From assembly GCF_050389805.1 (NCBI RefSeq), contig NZ_CP130945.1, positions 3,100,001 through 3,164,000 of the forward strand: 64,000 bases of DNA. Direction: 5' to 3'. This stretch comes from Bacillus_BD sp050389805. Its GTDB lineage: Bacteria; Bacillota; Bacilli; Bacillales; Cytobacillaceae. Each line of letters opens with the position of its first letter. Within the stretch, counting starts at the first letter, position 1. A program made the position numbers and the translations under genes. A model generated the notes under the pieces. It saw only the letters and a program-made list of their open reading frames with translations. It had not been told where the DNA came from and ran no database searches. Positions 25,762-34,379 of the stretch are shown piece by piece.

Positions 25762-27159
25762 TTAATAATCTAGAATATTGTTAATGTCTAAATCCCCTAA
25801 CAAAATTAAACCTTGTATGGCCATTAAGAGTTGACAGCTAAAAACAGGATTTCGAAGATCTTCATGTAAAAGGTCCTCGATTTTATGAACTCTATAGCGT
25901 AAACCGCTAATTGACAATGATAGGTCTTCTGCGGTTTTTTCTAAATTTCCACCGTTTACTAAAAAGAAATACAACGTTCTCACTAAATCCATATTTTTAG
26001 GATGATTCACCTCGATATTCCCTAGCATGGTTTTTGCCATTTTTCTTACAGATTGTTCATTTTTTTCATTAATTAAAGTCCCAATCATTCCTAATGATTC
26101 ATAATATACAACCTGTTTGCGAGAAGTAATCATTCGTTTAGCCATATTAGCCTCATTATAAGCATCTTGAGCACTTAATATAGATTCAGCCCTTTTACTT
26201 ACACCTAAATAAAAATGTGAACCTGGAAAACGCGAAGACAAATAATGAATCATTTTGGTAAAAAAGGAATGTTTATCCTGATGTTGTTGAAAATGTTCAT
26301 TGACAAATAAATTAATATGGTAATCTTCATGATTGATCAGCATCTGTACTTTTTCTTGCTTATTAAAATATTTTATACAATCGATCATTTCCTTAGCGAA
26401 TGTAATCTCATTTTGAAAATCATTCCGGTTAAAATGATATCCTAAAACACAAATATAAAAAGGCTTTCTTAAATCAAAGTGAAACAAGCCTGCTTTTGTA
26501 ATCATTTCTCCCTCTGAAATAATTTGCCCATTAATAATATCTCTTAAAAAGAAACTCTTTAATTGTTCTGATGAATCAATCTTTGTTTTTTCATATAAAG
26601 AGCATAGAGAACAAACGAGGGAAACCTTTTCAAGCAATAACATAGCCATATCAATACTGGACTCGTCCTTAAGAATAATGGAACAATAGCCTACCCTTTT
26701 CTCATTTAAAAAGAAAGGGTTTGTCAAAAATAAAAACTGTTCTTGGTTTCGTTTAATTGTTTGTATCGTTTGAGAAGATGAATAAATCGAATGGTTCGTT
26801 ATATATTGATATAAAATATCAGATGTTAAACCTTTGGAAAGCGTTTCAATTCCAATTGACAAGATTGGATGTCCATGAACATTATGAATGACCCAAGGAT
26901 ATTGTGTCGTTTGATATAGTTTGGTAACAATATTCTTTAAAGAAACACCTCTTAAAACTTCCTCCATTAGCTTTTGTTCTACCTCATTAACCATTAATAA
27001 CTGTTCGTATTTGTCTAGTAACTGTTGATAAGGCCGTTCTGTTTGATTGCTGGCAGTTGTTTCTTGTGTAAATAATTGTTCATTTTTAATAGAACATTGA
27101 CCATTATGTTTGGTATCTCCTTGATAGGTCTTTTTAAGTAAACTCGGGGTGGTGACCAT
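25762..27159 (-). CDS. PucR/CdaR-type transcriptional regulator
   Basis: 465 residues. A weakly conserved N-terminal sensor part (to about 230), a middle region of the GGDEF-like CdaR kind (around HFYLGVSKRAESILSAQDAYNEANMAKRM) and a C-terminal helix-turn-helix, DLVRTLYFFLVNGGNLEKTAEDLSLSISGLRYRVHKIEDLL, the typical PucR C-terminal domain. Members respond to small metabolites. It lies 21 bases downstream of a ferredoxin gene and 450 bases from catechol 2,3-dioxygenase, so a role in aromatic catabolism is likely. The order ferredoxin then regulator suggests co-transcription. Confidence 0.85.
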   Translation of the reverse strand: MVTTPSLLKKTYQGDTKHNGQCSIKNEQLFTQETTASNQTERPYQQLLDKYEQLLMVNEVEQKLMEEVLRGVSLKNIVTKLYQTTQYPWVIHNVHGHPILSIGIETLSKGLTSDILYQYITNHSIYSSSQTIQTIKRNQEQFLFLTNPFFLNEKRVGYCSIILKDESSIDMAMLLLEKVSLVCSLCSLYEKTKIDSSEQLKSFFLRDIINGQIISEGEMITKAGLFHFDLRKPFYICVLGYHFNRNDFQNEITFAKEMIDCIKYFNKQEKVQMLINHEDYHINLFVNEHFQQHQDKHSFFTKMIHYLSSRFPGSHFYLGVSKRAESILSAQDAYNEANMAKRMITSRKQVVYYESLGMIGTLINEKNEQSVRKMAKTMLGNIEVNHPKNMDLVRTLYFFLVNGGNLEKTAEDLSLSISGLRYRVHKIEDLLHEDLRNPVFSCQLLMAIQGLILLGDLDINNILDY

Positions 27160-27179
27160 TCACTAGACCTCCAACATTT

Positions 27180-27449
27180 TTATAAATTCATTGTTAGTTG
27201 TAAATCACTTTCAGCATATGTCTTGCATAAGAGAATAATTTTCTTCTCTACTTCCTCATCAGATAAAGCACTCTTTGCATATATGTCCAATCTAAAAGCC
27301 CCTTCCATTACTTTTGCCTTACAAAATCCACAGCCACCTCTTGTACATGCATATGGAACTTTAACCATTTGCGAACGTGCCGCTTCAAGTAATGTTTGGT
27401 TTTCAGAGCATAAAAAACTTTCCTCATTATCTATACTTATTCGAAACAT
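27180..27449 (-). CDS. Plant-type [2Fe-2S] ferredoxin (XylT/DmpQ-like)
   Basis: 89 residues from the ATG at 27449 (GAAGGAAGTGAG upstream; the frame runs further but without a good site). Cluster ligands are C-x4-C-x2-C in YACTRGGCGFCKAK plus a final Cys in ILLCKTY, the chloroplast-type pattern. Small ferredoxins like XylT and DmpQ next to catechol 2,3-dioxygenase genes re-reduce its inactivated iron; the neighbour 160 bases upstream is exactly such an enzyme, so this is the probable role. A terminator lies between them, so expression may differ. Confidence 0.88.
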   Translation of the reverse strand: MFRISIDNEESFLCSENQTLLEAARSQMVKVPYACTRGGCGFCKAKVMEGAFRLDIYAKSALSDEEVEKKIILLCKTYAESDLQLTMNL

Positions 27450-27532
27450 TTTTCTCACTTCCTTCAATAAATTCATAGAATTTATTATTTTTTCGCTAAA
27501 ATGTGACAAATTTCAAAACGAATTGAAAAAAA

Positions 27533-27562
27533 GCTGTTTTGCTTGTATCGAGAGCAAACAGC
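27533..27562 (-). terminator. Terminator of the catechol dioxygenase gene
   Basis: GCTGTTTTGCT (27533-27543) and AGCAAACAGC (27553-27562), one bulge, followed on the minus strand by a run of seven T. Confidence 0.8.
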
Positions 27563-27609
27563 CTATTTCCTACATACATTCTATTATCTATATTGAAAAA
27601 TGCACTTTA

Positions 27610-28530
27610 TTAAGAGAATACGGTTGAGAATGTCTCATTCAATTGACGTCGATGATAGAAGATTCCGGTCCCCAACTTATCTTCTGTCCATGTAATCGTT
27701 GGAAAATCAGAATATACGGCGTATCCTCCGGTATACACTTCATTTCTATTTCCAGAAGGATCATAGAAATAAATCGTTTCTCCCCTAGTGATTCCATGAC
27801 GGGTAGGAGTCACTTCAATTTCGACTTCATTTCGTGATAAAATATCAGAGGCTTTTAAAATTTCATACCAATTGCTTAAATAGAAACCTACATGGTGTAG
27901 TTTAGCATCAGGTCCTTTTATAAAAGCGACATCATGACCTGTCATCGATGTTGATAAGAAACTTGCAATTAATTCTTCTCCGTCTATACTTACTACTTTC
28001 TCAGTTTGAACAAACCCTAATGCTTCGGTAAATAATCTAGTTGTTGTTTTTACATCGTCACCCGATAATAACGCGTGATCTAGTCGATGTGGGGAAATCC
28101 CTCTTAGTCCATCTGGCCATGGATGTGGATTTAATCTTCCTGTTGGTACTCCTACATAATCAATATCATAATATAATTCAAAGCTATGACCTGTCGGAAG
28201 AATAAAGCGAATCGCTTCTCCCTCCCCGATACGAGAACGATTTGAAACCCTTGTTACTGTGCACCCAAATTGTTCTATTTTCCGTTCTAATCTATCTAAA
28301 GCATCGTTATTTGTTACTTTAAATGCAATATGGTCCATCCCGGCAGAATCAGACTTTTCTAGTATAACACTATGATGATCCCATTCATCCCAAGCTTTTA
28401 AATAAACTCGACTTTCATCCCTACCCGTAATATCTAACCCTAAAATATTAGTGTAGTAGTCTACAGACCTTTCAAAGTCGAATGCTCTTAATTGAATACG
28501 CCCAACTCTTTCAATACCATTTCCATTCAT
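27610..28530 (-). CDS. Catechol 2,3-dioxygenase (type I extradiol)
   Basis: Cleaves catechol to 2-hydroxymuconate semialdehyde, the entry step of the meta pathway encoded further right. 306 residues from the ATG at 28530 (AAGGGG upstream). Two VOC modules; iron ligands at about His152 (RLDHALL), His212/213 (KLHHVGFYL) and Glu264 (NRNEVYTGG), with FYDPSGNR preceding the last. This layout is that of XylE/PheB-type enzymes. Single-gene transcript ending in a terminator; a cre-like site lies about 200 bases upstream. Confidence 0.92.
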   Translation of the reverse strand: MNGNGIERVGRIQLRAFDFERSVDYYTNILGLDITGRDESRVYLKAWDEWDHHSVILEKSDSAGMDHIAFKVTNNDALDRLERKIEQFGCTVTRVSNRSRIGEGEAIRFILPTGHSFELYYDIDYVGVPTGRLNPHPWPDGLRGISPHRLDHALLSGDDVKTTTRLFTEALGFVQTEKVVSIDGEELIASFLSTSMTGHDVAFIKGPDAKLHHVGFYLSNWYEILKASDILSRNEVEIEVTPTRHGITRGETIYFYDPSGNRNEVYTGGYAVYSDFPTITWTEDKLGTGIFYHRRQLNETFSTVFS

Positions 28531-28727
28531 GAATAACACCCCTTATTTTTACTAGAATTCTAATCCCAATTGCGTTGATATAACCATTAGAGCAATTTAC
28601 AATATAATAATTATTAGAAAATAATATATCCTCCCAAATATACTACTCTACTAAATAACCTATATTTCACCCTAATTCCTTTCAATTCTTTATAAAAGAT
28701 TTGAAATACTTCTATATCTATTTTTAA

Positions 28728-28741
28728 TGATAGCGTTTTCA
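28728..28741. promoter_or_regulatory. cre-like site upstream of catechol 2,3-dioxygenase
   Basis: TGATAGCGTTTTCA, one mismatch from the CcpA consensus TGAAAGCGTTTTCA, about 200 bases before the start. Confidence 0.5.
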
Positions 28742-28961
28742 TTATTCTTTTTCAATAACATGAACTGTTTGAAAACCATATAAATTTAGTCATTTGCTGT
28801 TGGTTTTATACACTAATAAATTTTAAAAAGGTTCGTCTTTATGCCTACAAAATCAAAACAATTTGCTCTTATACGATTGACACTTATACAGTAGAGACAC
28901 CATCGGCACGAAATATCATGTTGGCTAAGCTTAAAGTGAATTCCAATAGAAATCTACAACC

Positions 28962-29001
28962 TAAAAAAGTTGAGCGCCCAAAAATTCTTAAGACCTCAAC
29001 T
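28962..29001 (-). terminator. Probable terminator of the hypothetical gene at 29040
   Basis: AGTTGAG (28968-28974) pairs with CTCAACT (28995-29001) around a 20-base loop; A-tract at 28963-28968 gives U on the minus strand. Confidence 0.5.
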
Positions 29002-29039
29002 CTAAAATGTAATTATCTTACAACATGAAAGTTAATAAT

Positions 29040-29675
29040 TTATTCGACTCCTTCTTCGACATATTCTCTTAAACGGAATATGATTTGGTATGCAGCCAAA
29101 TACGCGTCTCCAATTGTCCAATTTTCGTTAAATTCCTGGAGATGATTGATTGAAAAATTCAGCTCCCAAATTCCTTCATTACTATTGAACATTAAATCAA
29201 ACGTTGCATGGTCACCACCTAAATTTGTCGACAAAAAGATTTTTATGGATTTCTCATGTTTCTTTTGCAGTTTTAACCCTAACATCATATCATATGTTTT
29301 AAAAACGCTATCTACCTCAAAGCTGATTGCATCGACTCCAATGATCTCAAACCATGGAGACTCAAGATACATAAACTCTTCTATATGATGGAGAAAATAA
29401 TCAATATGCTGATCTAGAAAAGTGAATGATTCTTCTGCTATCAATTCATCTGTTTCTTTATTACATTTCTCGATATAAACTTCTTGAAATCTCATCATTG
29501 GATCTTTTCCAACGATCTCTACCTTTTTCTCCAATTCCTGAAGAATGGTAGGATGTTGCTCCAAGAATTCTTTTTCCATCTCATAAAGTTCGATTTGAAA
29601 CGCATCTGTTGCATCTAATGGTTTTTGATTGGTAAGCTGCTTTTCTATGTATTTTTTCAATTCATTCTTTAACAT
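29040..29675 (-). CDS. Hypothetical soluble protein
   Basis: About 211 residues, start chosen at 29675 (second ATG, nine bases from AAAGGATG; the ATG at 29684 overlaps that site). Acidic, mixed helix and strand, no membrane segment or signal peptide. Segments such as LMFNSNEGIWELNFSINHLQEFNENWTIGDAYLAAYQIIFRLREYVEE suggest a compact alpha/beta fold. I do not recognise the family. It lies between the catechol dioxygenase and the meta-pathway genes but is flanked by terminators on both sides, so it need not belong to that pathway. Confidence 0.7.
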   Translation of the reverse strand: MLKNELKKYIEKQLTNQKPLDATDAFQIELYEMEKEFLEQHPTILQELEKKVEIVGKDPMMRFQEVYIEKCNKETDELIAEESFTFLDQHIDYFLHHIEEFMYLESPWFEIIGVDAISFEVDSVFKTYDMMLGLKLQKKHEKSIKIFLSTNLGGDHATFDLMFNSNEGIWELNFSINHLQEFNENWTIGDAYLAAYQIIFRLREYVEEGVE

Positions 29676-29755
29676 TAAACTCATCCTTTTATTAAAATCT
29701 CAATCATCCCTATTTTGATGGTTTATGATTATAAATGCAAACATTTCCAAAAAAA

Positions 29756-29809
29756 AATACCTGTATATGTACAAATTCATCATTAAAAATTTGTCACATA
29801 TCAGGTATT
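29756..29809 (-). terminator. Terminator of the meta-cleavage operon
   Basis: Stem of AATACCTG plus ATATGTACAAATT against AATTTGTCACATAT and CAGGTATT, with small bulges, just after the tautomerase stop codon. Confidence 0.85.
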
Positions 29810-29822
29810 TTGTCATTTTAAC

Positions 29823-30014
29823 TTATTTTCTTGTTTCAGATGCCGGAACCCCTGCAATTCCCCAGTGAGTTTTTGGCATTTCAGTTACGAGTACACGAAC
29901 ATTTTGCTTAGGTGCATCCAATGTTTCAGCAACCGTATCCGTTACATTTTCAATTAATGCTTTAACTTTCTCAGGTGGTCTACCTTCCATGATATTAATT
30001 TGAATTAATGGCAT
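29823..30014 (-). CDS. 4-oxalocrotonate tautomerase
   Basis: 63 residues, MPLIQINIMEGRPPEKVKALI: the initiator Met is followed by the catalytic Pro, as in XylH/DmpI, with Arg12 and the conserved VRVLVTE and HWGIAG segments. Converts 2-hydroxymuconate to 2-oxo-3-hexenedioate. Last gene of the operon semialdehyde dehydrogenase, hydratase, decarboxylase, tautomerase. Confidence 0.93.
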   Translation of the reverse strand: MPLIQINIMEGRPPEKVKALIENVTDTVAETLDAPKQNVRVLVTEMPKTHWGIAGVPASETRK

Positions 30015-30040
30015 AATGATATCTCCTTTCTTTTAAAGAA

Positions 30041-30829
30041 TTAATCTCTTTCGCCAATAGTAAATGTAACTTCACCTAAACCATCAAATTTCGCGCTAAC
30101 AAAGTCGCCAACATTTACTAAAATAGCACCTGTTAAAGCACCTGATAGAATCAGATCGCCTTTTTTAATTTTTTGACCTTTTCTAGCAAGCATATTAGCA
30201 AGAACAGCAATCGCATTAGCTGGATGTCCTAATACCGCAGCACCTGCCCCAAGGTCTTTAATTTGACCATTCACAGATAAAGTCGCACCAACTAAGTCAA
30301 GTTCAAGATCACTTGGTTTTCTTAAAGTATTACCGAATACTACTCTTGAAGTTGAAGCATTGTCAGCAATAACATCTGTATGTGTAAAGTTAAAGTTTTC
30401 ATAACGGCTGTCGATTACTTCAATTGCTGGTAATACATACTCAGTTTTAGCCAATACTTGAGCACCTGTAATTCCAGGACCTTCGATATCTTCACCGATA
30501 AGGAATGCAATTTCAGCTTCTACTTTTGGGTGTATTTGGAATGGAACAACTCCACCATTATCAACTAACATATAATCAAATACATAACCATAAATAGGCT
30601 CAGAAACTCCCATTTGATCCCATTTCGCTTTACTTGTTAAGCCCATTTTAGGTCCAACAATTCTATGACCTTCATCTAATTTTGTTTGAACTAATAATTC
30701 TTGAGCTTGATAAGCTTCTTCAACTGTTAAATCTGGTTTAATCGTTGAAGTTACTTTTACTACTTCACGTTTTTCAACTTCTGCTGCTACTAAATAGTCT
30801 TTTATTTGTTTAATAATTTCGTTAGACAT
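30041..30829 (-). CDS. 2-oxo-3-hexenedioate (4-oxalocrotonate) decarboxylase
   Basis: 262 residues of the fumarylacetoacetate-hydrolase-like fold used by DmpH/XylI. Conserved metal-site and family segments: PKVEAEIAFLIGEDIEGPG, VLPAIEVIDSRYENFNF and DVIADNASTSRVVFG. Paralogous to the hydratase next door (same fold, both with the K-x-E-x-E-I-A-F motif); the ENFNF and STSRVVFG segments are the reason to call this one the decarboxylase. The pair usually forms one complex that passes the unstable dienol directly on. Confidence 0.85.
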   Translation of the reverse strand: MSNEIIKQIKDYLVAAEVEKREVVKVTSTIKPDLTVEEAYQAQELLVQTKLDEGHRIVGPKMGLTSKAKWDQMGVSEPIYGYVFDYMLVDNGGVVPFQIHPKVEAEIAFLIGEDIEGPGITGAQVLAKTEYVLPAIEVIDSRYENFNFTHTDVIADNASTSRVVFGNTLRKPSDLELDLVGATLSVNGQIKDLGAGAAVLGHPANAIAVLANMLARKGQKIKKGDLILSGALTGAILVNVGDFVSAKFDGLGEVTFTIGERD

Positions 30830-30877
30830 TCAAGTTCCTCCTCTTAAGCTTTAAACTCTATAATAAGTCACGAACAA

Positions 30878-31657
30878 TTATTTAAAATTAACGCTTACTT
30901 GTCCTAAATGAGCAAATCGAGCTGTGAAAGAATCGCCAGGATTTGCTACAACCATTCCAGAAAGAGCACCAGATAGAATGACTTCTCCTGCTTTTAACGT
31001 AATATCATAATCTGCTAAACGATTAGCTAACCAAGCAACACAAGTGGCTGGGCTTCCTAATGCAGCAGCGCCCACACCCGTATTTACCATTTCACCATTT
31101 TGATATAAAACCATTCCAAGTAGCTCAAGATCAATATCTTCAACTTTTGTTGGTTTTCCACCTAATACGTAGTAGCCAGAAGAAGCATTATCTGCAACTG
31201 TATCTTGAAGTTTAATTTTCCAATCTTGAACACGGCTATCAACGACTTCTAATGCTGGTAATACATAATCTGTTGCTTGAAGGACATCAACAGCAGTCAC
31301 ATTAGGACCCTTTAAATCTTTTTTCAGAACAAAAGCAATTTCACCTTCAATTTTTGGCTGAAGCATATTTTTTGTGTCAATAGTTCCGCCATTTTCTACA
31401 ACCATCGTATCAAGAAGATGTCCGTAATCTGGTTCATCAACACCTAATAGATTTTGAACAGCAACAGAAGTTAATCCAATTTTCTTTCCAACAACTTTTT
31501 GCCCTTCATTTAATTTCTTTTTAATATTTTCTAATTGAATATAATACGCCTCGTCAACTGTAATTTCTGAATCTACTACAGTTAAAGGATCGATTCCAAC
31601 ACGAGTTGCTTCAGCTTCAAGTAGTTGAGCTGCAAACTTTTCAATTTTACTAGTCAA
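30878..31657 (-). CDS. 2-oxopent-4-enoate hydratase
   Basis: 259 residues, same fold as the decarboxylase gene downstream. PKIEGEIAFVLKKDLKGPN, YVLPALEVVDSRVQDWKIKLQDTVADNASSGYYVLGG and GAAALGSPATCVAWLAN agree with DmpE/XylJ (the QDTVADNAS block is typical of hydratases). Adds water to give 4-hydroxy-2-oxovalerate, the last step found here; the aldolase and acetaldehyde dehydrogenase that should follow are not in this window. The gene lies 118 bases after the dehydrogenase gene, with a stem-loop between. Confidence 0.85.
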   Translation of the reverse strand: MTSKIEKFAAQLLEAEATRVGIDPLTVVDSEITVDEAYYIQLENIKKKLNEGQKVVGKKIGLTSVAVQNLLGVDEPDYGHLLDTMVVENGGTIDTKNMLQPKIEGEIAFVLKKDLKGPNVTAVDVLQATDYVLPALEVVDSRVQDWKIKLQDTVADNASSGYYVLGGKPTKVEDIDLELLGMVLYQNGEMVNTGVGAAALGSPATCVAWLANRLADYDITLKAGEVILSGALSGMVVANPGDSFTARFAHLGQVSVNFK

Positions 31658-31721
31658 AGAAATACACCCTTTCTATTATTTATGTATGATCATTAATCCT
31701 TGTAAGCTATTTATCCTTACA

Positions 31722-31758
31722 AATGTTGCACGGCATCAAACGAAAACCGTGCAACATT
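31722..31758 (-). other. Intra-operon stem-loop
   Basis: Perfect 12-base stem, AATGTTGCACGG (31722-31733) with its complement at 31747-31758, without a following T-run. Lies between the dehydrogenase and hydratase genes and may be a processing or stabilising site rather than a terminator. Confidence 0.55.
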
Positions 31759-31774
31759 AATATTTAATAAAAGA

Positions 31775-33262
31775 TTATAGTTTCACACAAATATTAGTTA
31801 TCTCTGTGTAGAATTCCCAGCTGTGAACACCGCCAACACGGCCAAGTCCACTGTCTTTTGTACCGCCGAATGGAGTTCTTAAATCACGAACGAACCAGCA
31901 GTTGATATATGATAATCCTGATTCGATTGATTGTGCAACACGGTGTGCACGACGGATATCATTTGTCCAGATTGTGTTACTTAATCCCACACGAGAATCG
32001 TTTGCCATCGCAATTACTTCTTCTTCTGTATCAAATGGAATGATTGATACAACTGGTCCAAATATTTCTTCACGAGTACAACGAGCACCATATTCTAAGC
32101 CAGTAATAATTGTTGGTTCAACGAAATATCCTTTATCTAATCCTTCAGGACGTTTACCGCCTGTAACGAAAGTAGCTCCTTCTTCTTCAGCAAGTTTGAA
32201 GTAGCTCATTACTTTATCGTAATGTACTTTCGCAACTAGTGCACCTTGGTCATACTCCATATCAAATGGATTACCAACTTTTAATTGTCTTGTTTTTGCC
32301 GCTAATTTTTCAACGAATTCATCGTAGACGGAACGTTCAACAAAGATGTTTTCTCCGCATACACATACTTCACCTTGGTTTGTAAAGCTTGATTTAATCG
32401 TTGTTTCAACAACTTCATCAAGATTAGAATCAGCGAAGATGATGTTAGGGTTTTTACCGCCTAATTCGAATGAAAGTTTTTTCAATGTTTTTGAAGCTTC
32501 TTCCATGATCTTAGCGCCTGTAGATACTTGACCGATAAATCCGATACCTGCGATATCAGGGTGTTTGTTGATGGCACTACCAGCACCTTGCCCAAATCCA
32601 TGAACTAAGTTAACAACTCCGTCTGGAACGCCAGCTTCTTTAAGGATTTCCATTAATTTTGTTGCAGTCATTGGTGTTAATTCAGATGGTTTAATAACAA
32701 CTGTACAACCTGCTGCAAGAGCTGGAGCTAATTTCCATGTTAATAAGAATAATGGAAGGTTCCAAGGTTGGATTAATCCAACTACTCCGATTGGACGACG
32801 GTAACCATAGTTGATAGCACCATGAGTTTCATCTTGGAATGCTTCTGTTCCTACAGAAATCATATAGTCAGCAAAGAAATGGAAGTTTTTCGCTGCACGC
32901 GGAGCATCAACGTGACGTGAGAATTTAAGGTGTTTACCTGTATCTAATGATTCAAGCTGTGCGATTTCTTCTTGTCTTTCTTCAAGAATATCTCCAATTT
33001 TACGGATGATTTTTGAGCGTTCTTGTGTGCTCATTTTTCCCCATGGTCCTTCTTCAAAAGCACGTTTTGCAGCTGCAACTGCTAGATCGATATCAGCAGC
33101 ACTTCCTTCTGCAACAGTACCATATACTTCTTCATTTACTGGGTTTACGTTATTAAAAGTTTTTCCATCTACAGATGGTACAAATTTTCCGTCAATAAAA
33201 TGTAAACAATCAAAAGGTTCTACAATACGTTCAACAACAGAGTTTTTAGTTTCAACTGCCAT
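31775..33262 (-). CDS. 2-hydroxymuconic semialdehyde dehydrogenase
   Basis: 495-residue aldehyde dehydrogenase. Oxidises the catechol cleavage product to 2-hydroxymuconate with NAD, the first step of the 4-oxalocrotonate branch. Catalytic Cys300 in TNQGEVCVCGEN and Glu266 in LSFELGGKNPNI; cofactor motif near FIGQVSTGAKIM. The GEVC-x-C motif and the INCWFVRDLRTPFGGTKDSGLGRVGG end are those of XylG/DmpC-type enzymes. The promoter region is shared with the divergent IclR regulator. Confidence 0.92.
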   Translation of the reverse strand: MAVETKNSVVERIVEPFDCLHFIDGKFVPSVDGKTFNNVNPVNEEVYGTVAEGSAADIDLAVAAAKRAFEEGPWGKMSTQERSKIIRKIGDILEERQEEIAQLESLDTGKHLKFSRHVDAPRAAKNFHFFADYMISVGTEAFQDETHGAINYGYRRPIGVVGLIQPWNLPLFLLTWKLAPALAAGCTVVIKPSELTPMTATKLMEILKEAGVPDGVVNLVHGFGQGAGSAINKHPDIAGIGFIGQVSTGAKIMEEASKTLKKLSFELGGKNPNIIFADSNLDEVVETTIKSSFTNQGEVCVCGENIFVERSVYDEFVEKLAAKTRQLKVGNPFDMEYDQGALVAKVHYDKVMSYFKLAEEEGATFVTGGKRPEGLDKGYFVEPTIITGLEYGARCTREEIFGPVVSIIPFDTEEEVIAMANDSRVGLSNTIWTNDIRRAHRVAQSIESGLSYINCWFVRDLRTPFGGTKDSGLGRVGGVHSWEFYTEITNICVKL

Positions 33263-33314
33263 TTTCGAATTCCTCCTTATATTTAAACAATATAGAAATC
33301 TTTAACTAATCATA

Positions 33315-33328
33315 TGATAACGCTTGCG
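33315..33328. promoter_or_regulatory. cre-like site upstream of the semialdehyde dehydrogenase gene
   Basis: TGATAACGCTTGCG, 55 bases before the dehydrogenase start, resembles the CcpA site core (TG-x-x-A-x-CG-C). Two mismatches; weaker than the other two. Confidence 0.3.
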
Positions 33329-33397
33329 AGTTTCATATACAACTCCCTTGTTGCTCTATGTGAAACTATAAATTATTTTTTTAATAAATTTATTTTT

Positions 33398-33416
33398 TAC
33401 TATATTCATTATAGTA
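33398..33416. promoter_or_regulatory. 19-bp palindrome between the meta operon and the IclR gene
   Basis: TACTATA-TTCAT-TATAGTA, perfect seven-base arms, in the middle of the divergent intergenic region. A likely IclR operator. Extra TTTCATAT half-sites lie at 33331-33338, 33493-33500 and, inverted, 33520-33527, the last pair close to the regulator's own start. Confidence 0.55.
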
Positions 33417-33556
33417 CATTAAATATAAATATATCAAAAAACTAAATTTTGAGAATTTTTGATTCTTTATTTTTTAAAACATTTCTGATATATTTCATAT
33501 AGAAAAACATTGTTTAGATATATGAAATTAAGGGAGAGTTTTCAGGAGGAGTTATT

Positions 33557-34333
33557 ATGGAACAGAAAACTAGGGGAGAAAATTATCTTTCTTCTGTCAA
33601 AAACGCATTAAGAATTTTAAATAGTTTTACGATGGAAGAACCAGAAAAAAAAGTAAGTGAAATCGCTAGTGAATTAGAATTAAATAAGAGTACAGTTAGT
33701 CGTACTATGGCTACATTAGCAAGTGAGGGGTTTGTCGATAAAGACCCTGAAACGAAAAAGTATCGTCTCGGTTTATCCATTTTGACGTTAAGCGGTGTTT
33801 TGAACAGTAATATTGATGTGTATCGTGAATCACAACCTATACTAAATAAATTAGTAGAACAAATAGGCGAAACGGCGCACATCTCGATTTTTGATCATTT
33901 AGATGTCGTCTATTTACAAAAAGTTGAATGTTCGCACCCAGTAAGGTTTTTAACTCATATTGGCAAACGCAATCCTGCATATTGTACCAGCTCTGGAAAG
34001 GTATTAATGGCTTACTCAAGCAATTACATTGTAGAAAAAATTATCGCAGGTGGTTTAAATCAGTATACAAAAAATACGATTACCGATCCTGACCAATTAC
34101 GAGAACATCTAAAACAAATTCGCAAAGACGGTTATGCATATAGTATTGAGGAGTTTTCTGAAGGAGTGATCACGATTGCAGCACCTATTTACGATTACAC
34201 AGGTAAAGTAGTAAGTGCCTTATCAGTCGTTGGTCCCATTCAAAGGATCCATCGCAATAAAATCCCCTCAATCGCTAAAAAAATAAAAGTGGCATGTAAA
34301 GAGATCTCTGAAAACTTAGGTTATCGAGAATAA
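33557..34333 (+). CDS. IclR-family transcriptional regulator
   Basis: 258 residues. Winged helix-turn-helix at the N-terminus (SVKNALRILNSFTMEEPEKKVSEIASELELNKSTVSRTMATLASEGFV, about 12-60) and the IclR effector domain with ETAHISIFD, KVLMAY and GYAYSIEEFSEGVITIAAPI. Divergent from the meta-cleavage operon, so it is the natural candidate to control it and its own gene. AGGAGGAG precedes the ATG. Followed by a terminator. Confidence 0.93.
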   Translation: MEQKTRGENYLSSVKNALRILNSFTMEEPEKKVSEIASELELNKSTVSRTMATLASEGFVDKDPETKKYRLGLSILTLSGVLNSNIDVYRESQPILNKLVEQIGETAHISIFDHLDVVYLQKVECSHPVRFLTHIGKRNPAYCTSSGKVLMAYSSNYIVEKIIAGGLNQYTKNTITDPDQLREHLKQIRKDGYAYSIEEFSEGVITIAAPIYDYTGKVVSALSVVGPIQRIHRNKIPSIAKKIKVACKEISENLGYRE

Positions 34334-34341
34334 TCAAAAGA

Positions 34342-34372
34342 AAAGACACTTAAGGCAACCTTGAGTGTCTTT
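34342..34372. terminator. Bidirectional terminator after the IclR gene
   Basis: AAAGACACTTAAGG (34342-34355) with CCTTGAGTGTCTTT (34359-34372), one mismatch, between convergent genes. Confidence 0.85.
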
Positions 34373-34379
34373 CTTCTTT

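Larger units (their letters stand above)
28531..29001. other. Intergenic region with promoter of the catechol dioxygenase gene
   Basis: About 500 AT-rich bases without a gene. The left part is the upstream region of the dioxygenase gene. It holds a cre-like site (28728-28741) and, at the right end, a terminator for the next gene. I see no other supportable feature. Confidence 0.5.
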
